64,000 nucleotides of DNA from Henricia sp. BOLD:AAB3569. Its lineage: Eukaryota > Echinodermata > Asteroidea > Spinulosida > Echinasteridae. The stretch spans positions 744,001-808,000 of the forward strand of contig JBBELK010000376.1 of the NCBI GenBank assembly GCA_037783545.1. The letters are read 5' to 3'. The notes under the pieces were generated by a model. It saw only the letters and a list, made by a program, of their open reading frames with translations, had not been told where the DNA came from and searched no databases. A program made the position numbers and the translations under genes. Shown piece after piece: positions 23,701-38,700 of the stretch. Positions within the stretch are counted from its first letter, which is position 1. Each line of letters begins with the position of its first letter.

Positions 23701-26700
23701 TTCAGCACATGTATTTATGCTACATAAGTATTAATTACCGGTAACTCTGACAGGGAATTTAGATAAGATAGAGAAGCGAGTACAATGTACAATTTTACCA
23801 TTATGTAAGCGTTTTTTTTTTAAACTTTACCAATGTTATGTAATTTTTATTTTTTTATTTTTTGGGGGAGTGGGGGGTGGGGAGCAGTTTATTATAAAAT
23901 ACTTTATTATTACTAATATTAGATCTGTACATTCCAATGCCTCCAAAACCACTATAAAAGGTATACATGATGGACCGTATACCGGTACACAAGAGGAAAA
24001 TAATTTCTAAAGGTTCCCTACTTTCATATTTGTTTTCACACAGCAACAGTGAACGATTTACCCTGTATCGCATCACAAAATGCAACGCGTTTTTGACAAT
24101 CCGCGATGCCACTTTTCAAAGTGCATAGCAGTTTTTGACTTGATTTAGCGATGCAATTTGCTACACATTTTTTTCAACATATTGTCCTTCTCCATAGAAA
24201 ATTCAGCCGGGATTCCCAGCGGGATCCCGCCGGGATCCCGCCGGGATTCCAACTGGGATCCTGCCGGGATCCCGATCCTGGAAAAACTTGCAGGAAAATT
24301 TGGCGGGATTTACCGGGATCCCGGTTAACTGGGATTCCAGCCGGGATCCCGGTAAATCCCGCCGGGATCCCGGTAAATCCCGCCGGGATCCCGGTAAATC
24401 CCGCCGGGATCCCGGCGGGATTGCACCGGGATCCCGGCGGGATTGCACCGGGATCCCGGTGGGATTGCACCGGGATCCCGGTAAATCCGGCAGGATCCCA
24501 CCAGGTTCAGAGTAAATCTGACCGGGATCCCAGCAGGATTCTCCCGGGATATACCAGTACGTGTACATAACAAAGTAACATGTAGGCCTACATGTCATCT
24601 GGGTGAAAAGAAATGAGTTATAATTTTAAAAGACATGCAATTCTTTTGATACATACATGTATTTGCCAATTTTAGATCAAATTAAACTTGCATACAAAAC
24701 ATAAATACTAGACTAGCTGACTTCCAAGTAATCCAAGTGTTTTCTCACGACGAGTTTTCAATTTTCTTTTCCCTCCTCAAGGCTCAAAACTCTTGAGGCT
24801 GCATGCTGGAGCAATTTCTTTGGCACACTTAATTGTTTACATGTACTGAATTGACCAGAATATTATTTGCCTTAAAAGTTAAAATGACTCATAAAACTCA
24901 CATTTTTAGGAAGTTAGTTTATGTAAATGTTAATTTAGATGTAAATCAATTTTTAAGAAAATCTGAAACAATGTTTGAGCCTCTTTTATTCTACAATAAG
25001 TTCTACAATACAAAGCCAATTTTTGTCAACTTCTCCATTATTTCCTTTCTAAGTTCTTAAGTTATACTAGGCCTACTCCTAAATCTTCAAAATCTGCAAA
25101 ACTGATAATTAGGTAATTTTAAGAGAAATGTATAAACTTAATTCTCACAATTCCAATAGTTTGGTATAGATATATAGGCATATACAATATTTTTGTGCCA
25201 GGCAATGCACATACACAAATTGCACATACTTTTACTAGTGTACATTGTGTGTGCAAAGGAAACAAGCCACTGATTTTGCAAATTTACTACACAAGAAACA
25301 AAGGATTTCCAGGATGCAGTTTGAGCAAACAGCCACAAAATTCACTCCATAATTTCAGTTTTGTGCAATTAATTATCACAAGTATTACCTGCACATGTAA
25401 ATACAGTTAAGAACATGCCTGGTAAGGATGATTTTCAGATGACAGACTTCAGCCATGCTTCAGCAAAATTTGAATGTCACATTTCTAAACCAACATGGAG
25501 TACACTAGTCTGGTTCTGGCTGTAAGCATGTATTAAATAGGGCACCAGACATCAATAGACTGGTTCTCAGTCTTTTCAAAACTATACAATAGACTGGTTC
25601 TCAGTCTTTTCAAAACTATAACCAGGCCAGGATATAACAGGTTTATGAATCACTATGAACATCTTCTAGGGAATATTGCAACTTTCCCTTAAAGATAGGT
25701 GTAAATTTAATCCCTGTGTTACCTAGTGGAGTGGAAAATCCCTCACACAAGATTCCATTGTGTATATAGGGCCCCTTAAACATAGGCTTAATTCTCCTCT
25801 CATGAACTAGATGCATGCACATAGCCATGTTTCAGGGGCTATATTAAAAATACTGTACACAATGTAATTTTGTTTAAAAGGGATTACATGCACCTAAGTT
25901 GAATGAAAAAGTTTCATTTCAATGCAATTTAAGGGGTATAGCATATCTTTTTCGCCACTACAGTTGCTATCCCGGTAAGAAACCGGGATCCCGGTTGGAA
26001 TCCCGGTATGGAACCGGGATCCCGGTTGGCATCCCGGTAAGGAACCGGGATCCCGGTTGGCATCCCGGTAAGGAACCGGGATCCCGGTTGGCATCCCGGT
26101 AAGGAACCGGGATCCCGGTTGGCATTTCTCAATCCCGGCGGGATCCCGCCGGGATCCCGGTCTTATTTTCTAATTTTCTTTCACTTTGAGATTAGTTTTG
26201 TTAATATTAGTGACAAATGAAAAAACGAAAATGGAAAAATTACCAGACTAACGTGGCGCGACGGCTTACGGCAGGGTTCTCCCAATGCACAAACATGCAT
26301 ATCGGCCCGATTATACGCTGAAATTCCGATCCGACACATACGAAAAATTCAACTCCCAATACGCACGACAAAATTATCACACATGGTACTGCTACATGTA
26401 TACCTGTACATGTAAGTAAAGAATTGACATAAATTATCTTTCGTGAAAAAAAGAACCACGGAGAGAACTGATGACGAAATTACTTCGATCATTCTTCTGC
26501 TCCACACGACCGGCCAAAAACAGGCTGTCGATGTAGGCTGTCGATCATACCGTGATTTTCATGATAGTTTTTTCGTAATCGTTTTTTTCAAACATCCCAG
26601 ATACAGTACATCCCAAATAAGGAGCCCTTTTTTATTCCCTTGTACTGTTCCCAGGAGATAACTTTTGCCCAAAAAGGTAAGAAAATGCTGCCACAACATA

Positions 26701-29700
26701 CATTTCTGAAATAATTGTGTACAAATTGTCCATTTACGTATGTAACGGTGGACAGACAAAAATGTCACAATTTTGTCTGTCCACCGTTACAGACATACAT
26801 GTATGGAAAATTTGTACACAAGCTTTACAGAAATGTATGTGTTGTGGCAGCATTTTCTTACATTTTTGGGCAAAAGTTATCTCCTGGGAACAGTACAAGG
26901 ATATTTCTTTAAGTTTGAGATAAACTGAAGACATCTGAAAGGAATTATTTACTTGCATGTATTTTTCAAATACGTGTAGGCCCATTAGCGTGGAAAGACC
27001 CATGTACTGAAATAAAAGATGTGGTGCAAGTTTGAAATAAATGTGTGCTTCATTGCTTTATTTATAGTGATAACCCCGGGTAACTTTATCGTCACTTGTA
27101 ATTCGGGTAATTTTTCATCAAATTTAAAATGTGAATATTAAGAACATTGTTATTGGATATGGTCTTTAAAATAACTCGCAAAATTAAGAAGCCCTTATAT
27201 GCAGCGTTTAATCATCCATTTTGAATTTGCTATACAAAAATACTGGATTGCTAAACAAAATTCAAATATTGCTATGCAAACAAAAATTGCATAGCAAATC
27301 TGCATGGTACTTCAATGTGAAACAAATTAAAACTATACCCACAAGTTCCAAAAATAGGAGAAAGTTTTCACAAAATGAGGGGAAGTTTCCCACAGACAAA
27401 AAAAGACTTCAGTTTTCCCACACTGAAAAAAAAAAACCGGACAGGCCAAAAATAGATAAAGAAACTGTTTGCCCAATAAGCTGTACATGTACGTGACATG
27501 TACAAATGTACAAACATGTAATTCAGGGCATACAATGTAGTCCATGATCCAGTGGGAGAATTAACCATACTTTGAGTTTGTGGCCCTGCAGACAATGGGC
27601 TTGCATTATGTGTATAGGGAAGTTAACTGTGAAATTGCGGTAACTTTCTGCATGGGTGGAGAAGAAAACATTTAATGGAAATGTACCTGGCAATATTACA
27701 TACTTATGTGTACAATGTACACGGAGGAAATACTGGGTCTGTCCACAGTAATGGGGTACATTTGAAAAATAAGTCAATAATTCCTTTCAGATGTCTTTAG
27801 TTTATCTCAGAATTAAAGAAATGTCCTTGTTTTGTTCTCAGGAGATAACTTTTGCCCAAAAAGGTAAAAAAATTCTGCCACAACATACATTTTTGAAAAG
27901 CTTGTGTACAAATTTTCCTATTACGTAGGTAACGTGGACAGACCATTTTGTGACATTTTTTTCCGTCTTTGTTACACGCGTAATAGGAAAATTTGTGCAC
28001 GGGGTTTTCAGAAATGTATGTTGTAGGACTATTTTTCTTACTCCTTGGTGAAAAAGTTATTTCCTCAGTTTAGCTTGATAATTTAAAGATAAAATTAAGA
28101 CATTTGAAGTGAACACGGACCTAAGATCTTGAATGTTACAGAAATGTACCCCATTACTGTGGACAGACCCACATACATGTACATGTAGTTATTGCAGTTT
28201 GCAGTAGCGTACATCTACATTGCAACTGGAAGCAACTACCGGTAGTGGCACCTGCAGCCGATTTCACGAAACTTACGCAGTTGCATAAGCCCACTTGCGC
28301 AACATTTTATTGCGTAAGTCGCGCAACAATTAGCGGCGATAACACGCAAGCTACCGGTATGGGGCTTGCGCCATTTTTCAAAAGTTGCGCAAGCTGCGCA
28401 CTCTTTCGTAAAATTGGCTGCTGGTGATTCTGACAACTGGGAACAATTAACTCGCGGCAACTGGGAGCAACGTACATTTTTTGTCCTGCTTAGTTGCTTA
28501 AAAAGGTTGATGTACGCACACTTGCAACAACTTGCACTGGAAAAATCCCAGTTGCCGCGAGTTGTTCTACTTTCTGGCAACTACATGTAGTTGGCCAGTT
28601 GCGTCGATGTACGCATACTTGCAACTACAATGTACATGTAGTTGCTGTCAGTTGCTCGCGTGCATCTGATGATCACTTGCGCACACCAGTTCATTTCAGG
28701 AAATGGTAGGCCCCTACATGTAGAGCTCTGATTTTATACCCACCTTTAATGCATGTACCGGTACAGGTACAGAATGTACTTATAAATGTGCACTTAAATT
28801 TAAATTGCTTTGAGCAAAATTTTTACTGAATCTTTAAAGTTTCAAAAAGTCACATTTGCATACAGTTATATAGACATGTTACATGTATAGTGCTACAAGT
28901 AGGAAACATTTTCATACCGGTGTGCCATACGAATTGAATATTCAAATAAACGATCTTCTTTCAAATGTTCGAATAGTATTCTCATGTCCAAATCAGCCCA
29001 TATCAAACCAAACACATCATCCAGTTCGGAAGTGTTTTAGAATTAATATCCTGTGGGTGAATTACAGGATGTTTTTATTGAATAACGCAGCCCTTTTCGT
29101 TACCGAAACAGCCACGCTTTTTTGTTTATGTCACATTACCTATATTTCCAACCACAGTCCATGCATGCAGTCATATACCGGTATGTAAAAGTTACAACAT
29201 ATACGGACTTAATGGTTTGTACAGGGAGAGCCAACATTAATTTATGCAAAAAGCCAAAAAGTTTACCGCCCCCAACCATAAACCTCACATTTTAATTTGC
29301 ATAATAAATCCCGCCCATTCAGTTTTTCCCGTAAAGTAATCCCAGCTCAAACCATATAGCTTCAAAGTTGTAACTTAATTGTACACTGGACCTGTGGCTA
29401 CCAAAGTACATGAGATAAACTAAAGACATCTAAAAAGGAAATATTGACTTATTTTTCAAATGTACCGCATTTGTACATGTATCACAACCGCACTTCAACA
29501 TGTTCAACAGGAGAACCAATATGCACAGCACCACGTGGACACAAAGTACTGCAACATGCCTACATGTACCAGGTATTAGGCTAATGAAACTCGATTTTAT
29601 GTTTCCCGTAACATTTTTGTCAAGCCCAAATGAGGCAACTACATGTATTTCATTATTCATTATTCATTATTCATTATTTTGTAGCATTTCATTATTTGCA

Positions 29701-32700
29701 AAATAACGGCTATTTGAACAAAACTTAGCGCGCTCTATACCCTCTGATATTACTAGTAAAAAAGTAAAACACAACCCTGATCAACTTTATACACAAATTT
29801 GTACAGTATTTACTAAAATATCTTTCACCATTTCCCAGGTATTTATTCCCAAATTTATTTAAGGATCAAGATATATTTAAATAACAAAACACATTTCTAT
29901 CAGTCCACACATTTCAAATAGGAATTGCACCCAGTTTTGTGAAGATCCAACATAGGCGGATATACCGTAACCATAGAGCAAGGAACAGATGGTACAACAT
30001 GATTAACACTGTTGTTACCGAGTTCGACAATTGACTCAAATAACTGCAACAAAGTGCACGTTTGAGACACAGTCGTGATAGTCCATGGCATCTTGGTTAT
30101 ACCCCCTTCCTGTACTATCTTCACTGACACGAACATTTTATTTGTCTCACATCATACAACCTTCTCTAAAACACAACAGAAAACGATGCGATTCAACGCG
30201 TCAACGGTGCCTAAAAAGCTAGCCGTATTCAACTTAAGTGTCCAAGTACGTACGCTGGCCTATTTGTGGTCTGCGCGCGCGCCGCTCGCTAACAATAAAT
30301 ACAATCGCCCATTTGTAGATTGTGTGTTAGTTCTAGGCTAGCACTCACAGCTACAAACCACGGATCTCATAACTACGATTGCGATGGAGCAAACGGTCCC
30401 TATGCATGCTATGTGTTTGTACTAGCAGCGCGCCGCACTTGCGTGTCTATATATGGCATATAGTGTTTTGCTCACCGGGTACATGCATTGCATCACAAAA
30501 ATGGCAGCGCAATGTGGTCTCCAGGAATTTATTGTAATTCACTGTTACAAACGTTCACGTACCGCCGGGCCTATACTCTGCTTCTGGGTATTTTTTTTAT
30601 GGAGGAAGAAAATTACGTTAACATATTTTTGGCAGGAGGACGAGAATGAGCACCTCGCCCTAAATGTGAAATTCGAGCGCTGCTTTTAAAAATCCAACAA
30701 AAATGGCAGGAGAAAAAAATTAAAAACTTGATATTTTGGGGGAAAATACAAAATAATGAATTGTTTTAGGATTTTGGCATCTCAAACGTGGCCAAATATA
30801 ATCGTCATTTCTTCCTGCACTTAATGACGGCTAACATTGGTTAATTAGTCATTTTTTCAAGGAATAGTGATGTCCGACTTGTAAATTCTTACCCGTTAAA
30901 TCAACAGAGGAAGGAAAAAAGATTTATTGTCGCTGCATGGCCCAATTTACGGACACGGTTCGAACACTTCGAAATATATATATATTTTTTAAATGTCCTT
31001 TGAAGATCTGTCCTTCGTCTCTCCTAATTTTGATTAGCCCCTGCTTCTGGCGGTCATTATTACCCAGAAATATATAGAAGCAAACCTAAAAAAGTTTTAC
31101 GTTGCCAACTTTTTTTTTTTAGAGCACATCGGTACATTCGTAGGCCTATCGCACGCATACCCATCAGCCAGTGTGCCCGGCCCGGCGCAAGGCACGCAAT
31201 TCACCCAACGGAACAATCACAGACGCACACAGCGGAAAAAACATCACAGTGCGCTTCCGAAGCTCGCTTCCGCCGTCCGTACGTACCGATCCGTCATCAT
31301 GTCACCAGTCTTACATCATTATTCATGAAGCAATGATATCATCTTTGCGATTGCGCGATTCCAAAATGACCTTCGTTTGAATATGTATGTTCAGGTCAAA
31401 GTCCCTGGTCTCACGTGACACGTGAAAGGATTCCAAAGACTGTCTTACAGACTGAACCCAGTGGCGAATAAACTAGTACCCTGTCCACACGGTGCAATGT
31501 CGACCGCGTGCACGTACACGAACCAAGCACCGTAAGACAGTCTTTCACAAAGACTACGTTGTACTTTGCACAATATAGTTATTGAAAAAAATAAGATATC
31601 AAGCTGAAGTGCCTGCTTCCTCAGCGAAGAAAGGCTGACATTTAAAGGCACAGGCTCGTCAGCAATGCGCACGCGCCAAAATCATGCCACGAAATACGCA
31701 GCTCCATAGCAAAGGCCTGGAGCTGCGTATTTCGTGGCACGAATTTGGCGCGGGCGCGCATTGCCGACGAGCCTGTGCCTTTAGAATGTTGCAGAAAAAT
31801 GTGCAGATACTAGAGCACATAAAAGTAATTTTTCCGAACCACTGCTGAACAGAAGGAAATGTTCGGTTCGGAAGTGCCATGTTCCGCAAAAAGTCAGCGC
31901 GTATGGAATACGCACAAGCACACAGAAACTGCATGCACGAGAAAGCAAAATGTGCAAAGTATCCCATCGTGTGCGTGCAGATACAACACGCCTGCAATAC
32001 GCGTAATGCGCACGATCGAACACAAACAACTCGACGCACAGCTAGCAATTTGAACAAACACGCGCGATGCACACAGAAATACAATGCAAAATACATGGTA
32101 AAGGGGGCATAACTTACATGTACATGTAGGCCCAAAAAAGGGTTACAAATAGTGTGACATGCCTTTCTAAAAACCCTCTGTACAAATTTCCAATATACTC
32201 TCGTAACAATTGTGATCGTTTTCATTAATATTTTTAAAGATTAAAAACACAAATAAGATATGATATAAAGCGTTCGGAGATGACGTTGAATAAAGGTACT
32301 ATTGTAATTTTTTTAGAAAGTCCACAATTCTTCGGCTATTACGGGTTGCACTTTTAAATGGATTATTTCATGCTCTATACGCTCTGAGGTATCCGATGGA
32401 TTAATGCAAGTCTTGTTCATGGTCAGTTCTCTACCAGATACACACTGTATGATGCTCCAAAATATCGTGACGGAGATGACCAAAAATCCAGGGACACGAT
32501 TTTTGACTCTTAAAATGTCAGATTTCATACAAATGTGGTTTAATGATGTAATTTTCAATTTTGCATTTGGAGGAGACCAACTATACTTGGCTTCTGGTAG
32601 TATAATTATCTTTTTAAGCTGCTTATTTTAAAAATTATGGCAATTGGGACATTTTGAGAGACACCACCGGGACATGCGTTTTGGGGGAGTTTTGAAGGTT

Positions 32701-35700
32701 CATCGTAAAAAATGAGCACCTTGTTTATTGTTTTGAAGAATTTGTACAACTGCATATAATGAGAAATATATGTTAAAGATTATTTTACTGCTTAAAAATA
32801 AGATTTTCACCATATACATAGGTTTTGAGATGTAGCATCTCAAAGTGTCGGGACACGAAAATAGACACTTACATGTACTGAAGAATGACCCCAAGACGGA
32901 TGCCTTGTTTCCCAACTCCCACACGCCGTCAAGTATGTAGAAATCTGGTGGACCTGACTCACGCCCTCTCAAGCCAGAGCGCCGAAGTGCAAAATATGGC
33001 GACTTACATAAAGCGTACAAAGTTAGGCCACCCTTTGCAAGTGTTGTCCCTTCCTTTACATCTTACGTACATGTGTATTTTAACTGTAAATGTGAAAGAG
33101 CTGGTTTCCTGAATGTCAACAACCCACTCGAAATGACTTCTCATGCTTGCAAAAGCACTTTGTGTTTAACTGTCGAACGTCATGCAGTGTACAAAGCAAT
33201 TCTTGTGCCAAATCAGATCCGACATTTGGAGCCTGCATGGTGTCGGCGCCCACCGTACCGACATGCATGACTCCGTACCGACATGACTTCACGATCGATA
33301 TATACACAAACGTCGCTCGATCGGTGCCGATCAAATATTGTAGTGGCTCCATCGCCGCAATGTGGCAAAGCCAGAGATTTACCGTGCAGTACGCATCTGC
33401 ACGATGTGCTGATAATTGTCGATTGATCGGAATATTTGCATTGTGAAAATGGCGTATCGGGACAGCTACTAAAGTGAAAACGTCACCCTTTGTTCATTGT
33501 TGTTTGTTGCCATGGTTTTTGGGTCTACACTAAAACCAGTGAACTGTTTCCCTGCGCTATACCTATACCAATGACGTTTCAGATTACCAGCAAATGTTTA
33601 GACCCAATTACCATGGCAACCGGCGTCACACTTTAGTCAGTTTTTAGTAGTCTATTGTGAAATCAATAAGCCCTCTTACAGAAACACAGCGATACTAGCT
33701 GGTACAGTGTACTACAAACAAATAAACACCAAAGGCTAAACAAAATACCATCCCACGCAGTCTCACGATGGTTTGCACATGGTACAAATCACAAAATGCA
33801 TGCACACCGCAAGTTACGACAGTAGCACCGCGCTACAGCCGCAGATTCCGTTCCGAGTCCATTCCCGGGTCAATTTCATCCCACCAAAGCCGTTATCTTG
33901 TTCATTACAACAAATAAATCGTGTAAAAGAGCGGGTTTGAAGATAAAAAATACATATAGGCCCTAATTTATAAAGAAAGCTGCCGTAGCTGCACGTGCGT
34001 GATCACTTTCAACCGGAACCCACACCGCTGGCAATACTTGCCGAACCCGAACCAAACAAAACAAATGTTCGGAAAGACATTTCCAAACTTTTGCTGAACC
34101 GAACCGAACCCGAACTTGCGGACTTCGAAACAGCATCTACTATTACCTTTTTTGTGAAAAAAAAAGGTAAAATTGTGGCTCACAATGAAGCTCTTTTGAA
34201 GTATTGAGACCGGTGGTTTTGTCACGGAACGAACGGCACACAGCAGTCCGTGTACAGCAGTGGGAACGGTCCCTGCGAGCCGTACATGTAGTTCCCACGT
34301 GTTTGAAATTGGCACAACATGCACATCGGCCGGTACAAGCCAGACCAAGCGACTAATTTTTCTCTCTCTTTTTCTTTCATAGTGTCTGGTAATATTATTA
34401 ATACAGGTCTATTTAGCGTTTCAGAAATTGCGAAAATTTCATTTTCAAAAACTGCACTTTTGCTTGAGATTTATCCACTTAAAATGGACAATTTGAAATA
34501 AACAGCAGTATAAGTCGGCTGGAGGGATATGTGGACTTTAAATTAATATAATAAACTTAGTGTCACCTGCTGTACCTTATTACCAAAATAACTTGGTTTA
34601 AAAAGCACCTTAAAAGTTAAGTAAGGTTGTTTTTGCCCTTACCCGACGTAATTATTAACACTCAGTGCTTTCCCGAGACACTATGAAAAACTTCATAGCG
34701 TGCTCGGGTGGGACTCAAACCCACGACCTCCTGCATACAACCTTACTTAACATTCAATTTCCCCGACGCAAGTCTAAATCAACTTCTGACCTTAAAAGTT
34801 AAAAAAATTAATTGAATTTTTCATTTTCTTGTTTCTAAAAATGCACTTGAAGGCATCTAATGCTTAAAATGTTAAGCCAGTTTTTTATATGCCTTATTTA
34901 TCATGAGAAAGTTTAATTGATATTGCAATGAAATGGAAACGTTATAAGGCCTTTTCACACTACATGTATGAAAAATCTTCGCGAGGGCGGACGTGCGCGC
35001 GCGAGGGCGGACGTGCGCGCGCGAGGGCGGACGTGCGCGCGCGAGGGCGGACGTGCGCGCGCGAGGGCGGACGTGCGCGCGCGAGGGCGGACGTGCGCGC
35101 GCGAGGGCGGACGTGCGCGCGCGAGGGCGGACGTGCGCGCGCGAGGGCGGACGTGCGCGCGCGAGGGCGGACGTGCGCGCGCGAGGGCGGACGTGCGCGC
35201 GCGAGGGCGGACGTGCGCGCGCGAGGGCGGACGTGCGCGCGCGAGGGCGGACGTGCGCGCGCGAGGGCGGACGTGCGCGCGCGAGGGCGGACGTGCGCGC
35301 GCGAGGGCGGACGTGCATGCGCGCGCGAGGGCGGACAAGGGCGCGCGGACGAGGGCGGTTGAGCGCGGACGAGGGCACCCGACCACGGACGTGGGCAGTC
35401 CAGGTTGTACGTGTTGGAAATGTGAAGGCACACTAACAAGGGTTTATGAGGATCATTCATGCGCGACGCATGGCCTCCGGGTTATACCACAAACTGTACG
35501 TTAGTAAATAGCTGCTATATATGTTGGCCGTTTGGACTGAAAATTATATCCAAAACCAGCTCGATGGAACAACGAGAAATACAATGTAGCAATATTTGGA
35601 CTATTTCGACCAGTGTTGACGGTCAGTTGTGTGTCTAGTGTGAAACGATCGCACGATACACGGGTCGAAACCTTACATGTGTAGAAAAAAATGCTCGTGT

Positions 35701-38700
35701 TGCGTTTAGTAGTGTGAAAACGTAGCCGGTTGGACCCGTGTTAGAATTTTTAAAAGTCTACACGGAGTGGACCCGTTGGTCGAACGTTCATAGTGTGAAA
35801 AGGCCTATAATGTATTCAGTCTGGCTAAAATCCTACATGTACCGGGGTACCTTCTATTCAGGATCACTTCTAAACTGACTGAAATCAATCCATCTTATTA
35901 AATTAGATCGGATCATCTTTCATTCTGATGAAAACACACTGTTCAATGATGTGAATGGCCTTTTAGACTACAGTAGTTACTACAACGTTCGAGGTCATCA
36001 TCATGCAAAAATCAAGAATTCACTCAAATAGAAAGAAATCAGTACATGTACATGTATAGGAATATTGTGGGGTGTCCACAGATATTTTTTTGTGCAATCT
36101 GGTTGAATGATTTTGTAAATAGACAATAGACTGCATGAAAAAAAACCTTGTAACAGGAATAGGTGAGAACAGTCATTTGAAAAAAAATCCAAAATTGATA
36201 CATAAGTCTTTCCACAGTAAGGGGGCATTTTGGCAACACAGACCATATTTTCCAGAAAATACCTTTGTCTGGTCTCAAAATAAAAGAAATAAGTTTCAGT
36301 TGTTCTGAAGAGTTAACTTAGGCACAAAAAGAGTTTACAAATAGTGTGGCAACATGCCTTTCTAAAAACCCTGTGTACAAATTTCCAATACACATGTAAC
36401 GGTACACTCGTAACCGGGACGGCCTAAAATGTAACAAGCTGACAAGTGTCCGTCCCGGTTACGAGCGTCCATTGGAAATTTGTACACAGTGTTTTCAGAG
36501 AGGCATGTTGTCACACTATACATACTGTAACCCTTTTGGGGCCCAAGTTATCTCTTCAGAACTTCTTAAACTTATTTCTTTTTTTTTGAGACCTCGACAA
36601 AGGTATTTCCTCGAAAATATGTGAGCCACTCCACTATAAGCTCTTGCATAAAAAGAAATGAAAATGGAGCTAATGACTAAATCAGATAGAGTAATTGTAG
36701 GCTTCACAAAACATTAATTGTGTCAATCCGTAACAAATTTATCAAGTATGACCATTTCCGTAATGGTCCAAGAGCAACATTTATAGAAAAATGGTGTAGA
36801 AGGTTGTACCGTACTTAGCAACCATGCAAATTCTGACTCCAATTAAAAGCCATATGTACATGTACTGTACATGTAGGGAAAACATACATGTGTGGGTGGC
36901 ATTTCAGCAAGAATGAACAAGAATAGCATTCCTCAATTTCGTACTCAGTGCCTTTTTAACCCTCTTCGCACGGCCTATTACGGGCTTATAAAATGATTAG
37001 CTTACCGTATTAGACAAGTATTGTATTAACTTTTTTATGGAAAAACATGAATTGTCCCTGGTACGTACATGTACATGTATGTACAATGTCGTTATTTCGT
37101 AAAATTTTGGGGAATGTACATGTCATACGCATCCCTTGAATAAAATGCTCAATCTACCGTAGACCTTACAACACGGCCGGGATCGCGCTGTCTGGGGCCG
37201 CTCCGAGGGAGCGATAGGATCGTGCTGTGCCTGGCACGGCCTAGCTCTACCTGGGTGTCCGGCGTTGAGCCGTGTTGAACACCAACCGTTAATTTTTTGA
37301 CAATTTATGGCGCATTTATCCTGCCCATGATCAAGTGGAGGATTTACTTTTAGCCACCCAAAACATGTCTACAGATACAACGTCTGCTAAACTACATGTA
37401 CAGTACACGATGTACATGTACATGTGTAGGTCGGACAAATTTAGCCTTTTAACCATGGGAAAACTGAAAACATTCCCGACCGTCACTTGTTCCACAAGTT
37501 ATATCGTTAGGTTTCGGGCGGTATCCGGAGGACTCCTTCCGTTTTTATTTCGTTTTTCACTTTACACACTAAAACCCAACTAAAGGGAAAGGCTAATGTA
37601 TTTGTCAGCCAAAATGACAAAAGTGTCCTTATTTCTCCCTTTTCATTTTGTGGTTATTATTTAACAAACACGTCACAAAATACTTGGAGAAATTATCGTT
37701 TTATTTGTCTGTCGACAACACAAGCAGACCAAGAACTCTTCTCAGTGAGCTCAGACAATCATTTTATTTTACCTTACACATAAAAATACAAATAAATCAC
37801 AGTAAAAATTGTGCAACGCACGTCATACGTACGTTCGTTGTGTACATATGCATACATGTACTGTACATGTACCGTGCATTACGTGTACATGTACAGTATG
37901 CATCGCTTACTGTGCTATCTGGATATAACGCTCACAAACGTTCGGTCCCTCGAAGAGTGAGAAACGAGAGTTTACTGTATATCATATCAGTAAAAAACAA
38001 GCTATCACTTTCAGTATTTAGAAGTAACAAACATACATGGTCTGTGTTGCCAAAATGCCCCCTTTACTGTGGAAAAACCTGGTACCAATATCCCGAACTT
38101 ATTAAGTTAGTACAATGTAGATCTTGGAAAAATGCTGAGAAATTAAAAATAAATTTTAAAACTTGATTTTGTAAAATAACTTTGAATGCAAAAATAAAAT
38201 GTATCTCCTGGAAAAAGATATGCCTGTCATTTATTTCTTTTTTCATGTTTTTTAAAATTACATGTACATGTACTGGTGCCGTTATTTAAAACATGATATT
38301 GGCGTGAATAGGCCAGCTGCAACCATGAAATGTAGAGTAGACAAAATAAAATCACCCCTTCAGGCCTGTTCATTTTAAATGATAAAATGGGCAAAGTTTG
38401 TTGCAGCAATGAGCATGAATATGATTCCATGAATTAGTGGACATGACCCTAAATGTTAAAATTGTCACTTTCTAGCTTTTCATGTTTACAACATGTACCC
38501 ATCGAAAGTGTTAAATTGTGACTTAAGCCATTTGTAAATTTATGAAGGGTTCAGCAAATTTCAATGGATTTGAGCAATCACGACACATTTTAAATCTTTA
38601 CACACTGAATTTCGGCAAAAATACACATTAGTACATGTACAGGGTGTTTTAAAAAAAAGGTAATCCAACTTTGAAAGGTTGCTTTAACCAGACTGTACAT

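Noticed and set aside
24151-24598. Open frames with GIPVNPA / RDPGKSR repeats on both strands
   Set aside because: Caused by the CCGGGATCCCGG minisatellite; frames exist on both strands and end with the array.
34981-35320. CRISPR-like array
   Set aside because: Units are contiguous with no spacers, and the DNA is from an intron-bearing animal gene.
34872-35504. Six long overlapping open frames with [21 protein letters not shown] repeats
   Set aside because: They are all translations of the same 20-bp GC-rich tandem repeat, which has no stop in any frame; no start context or domain.
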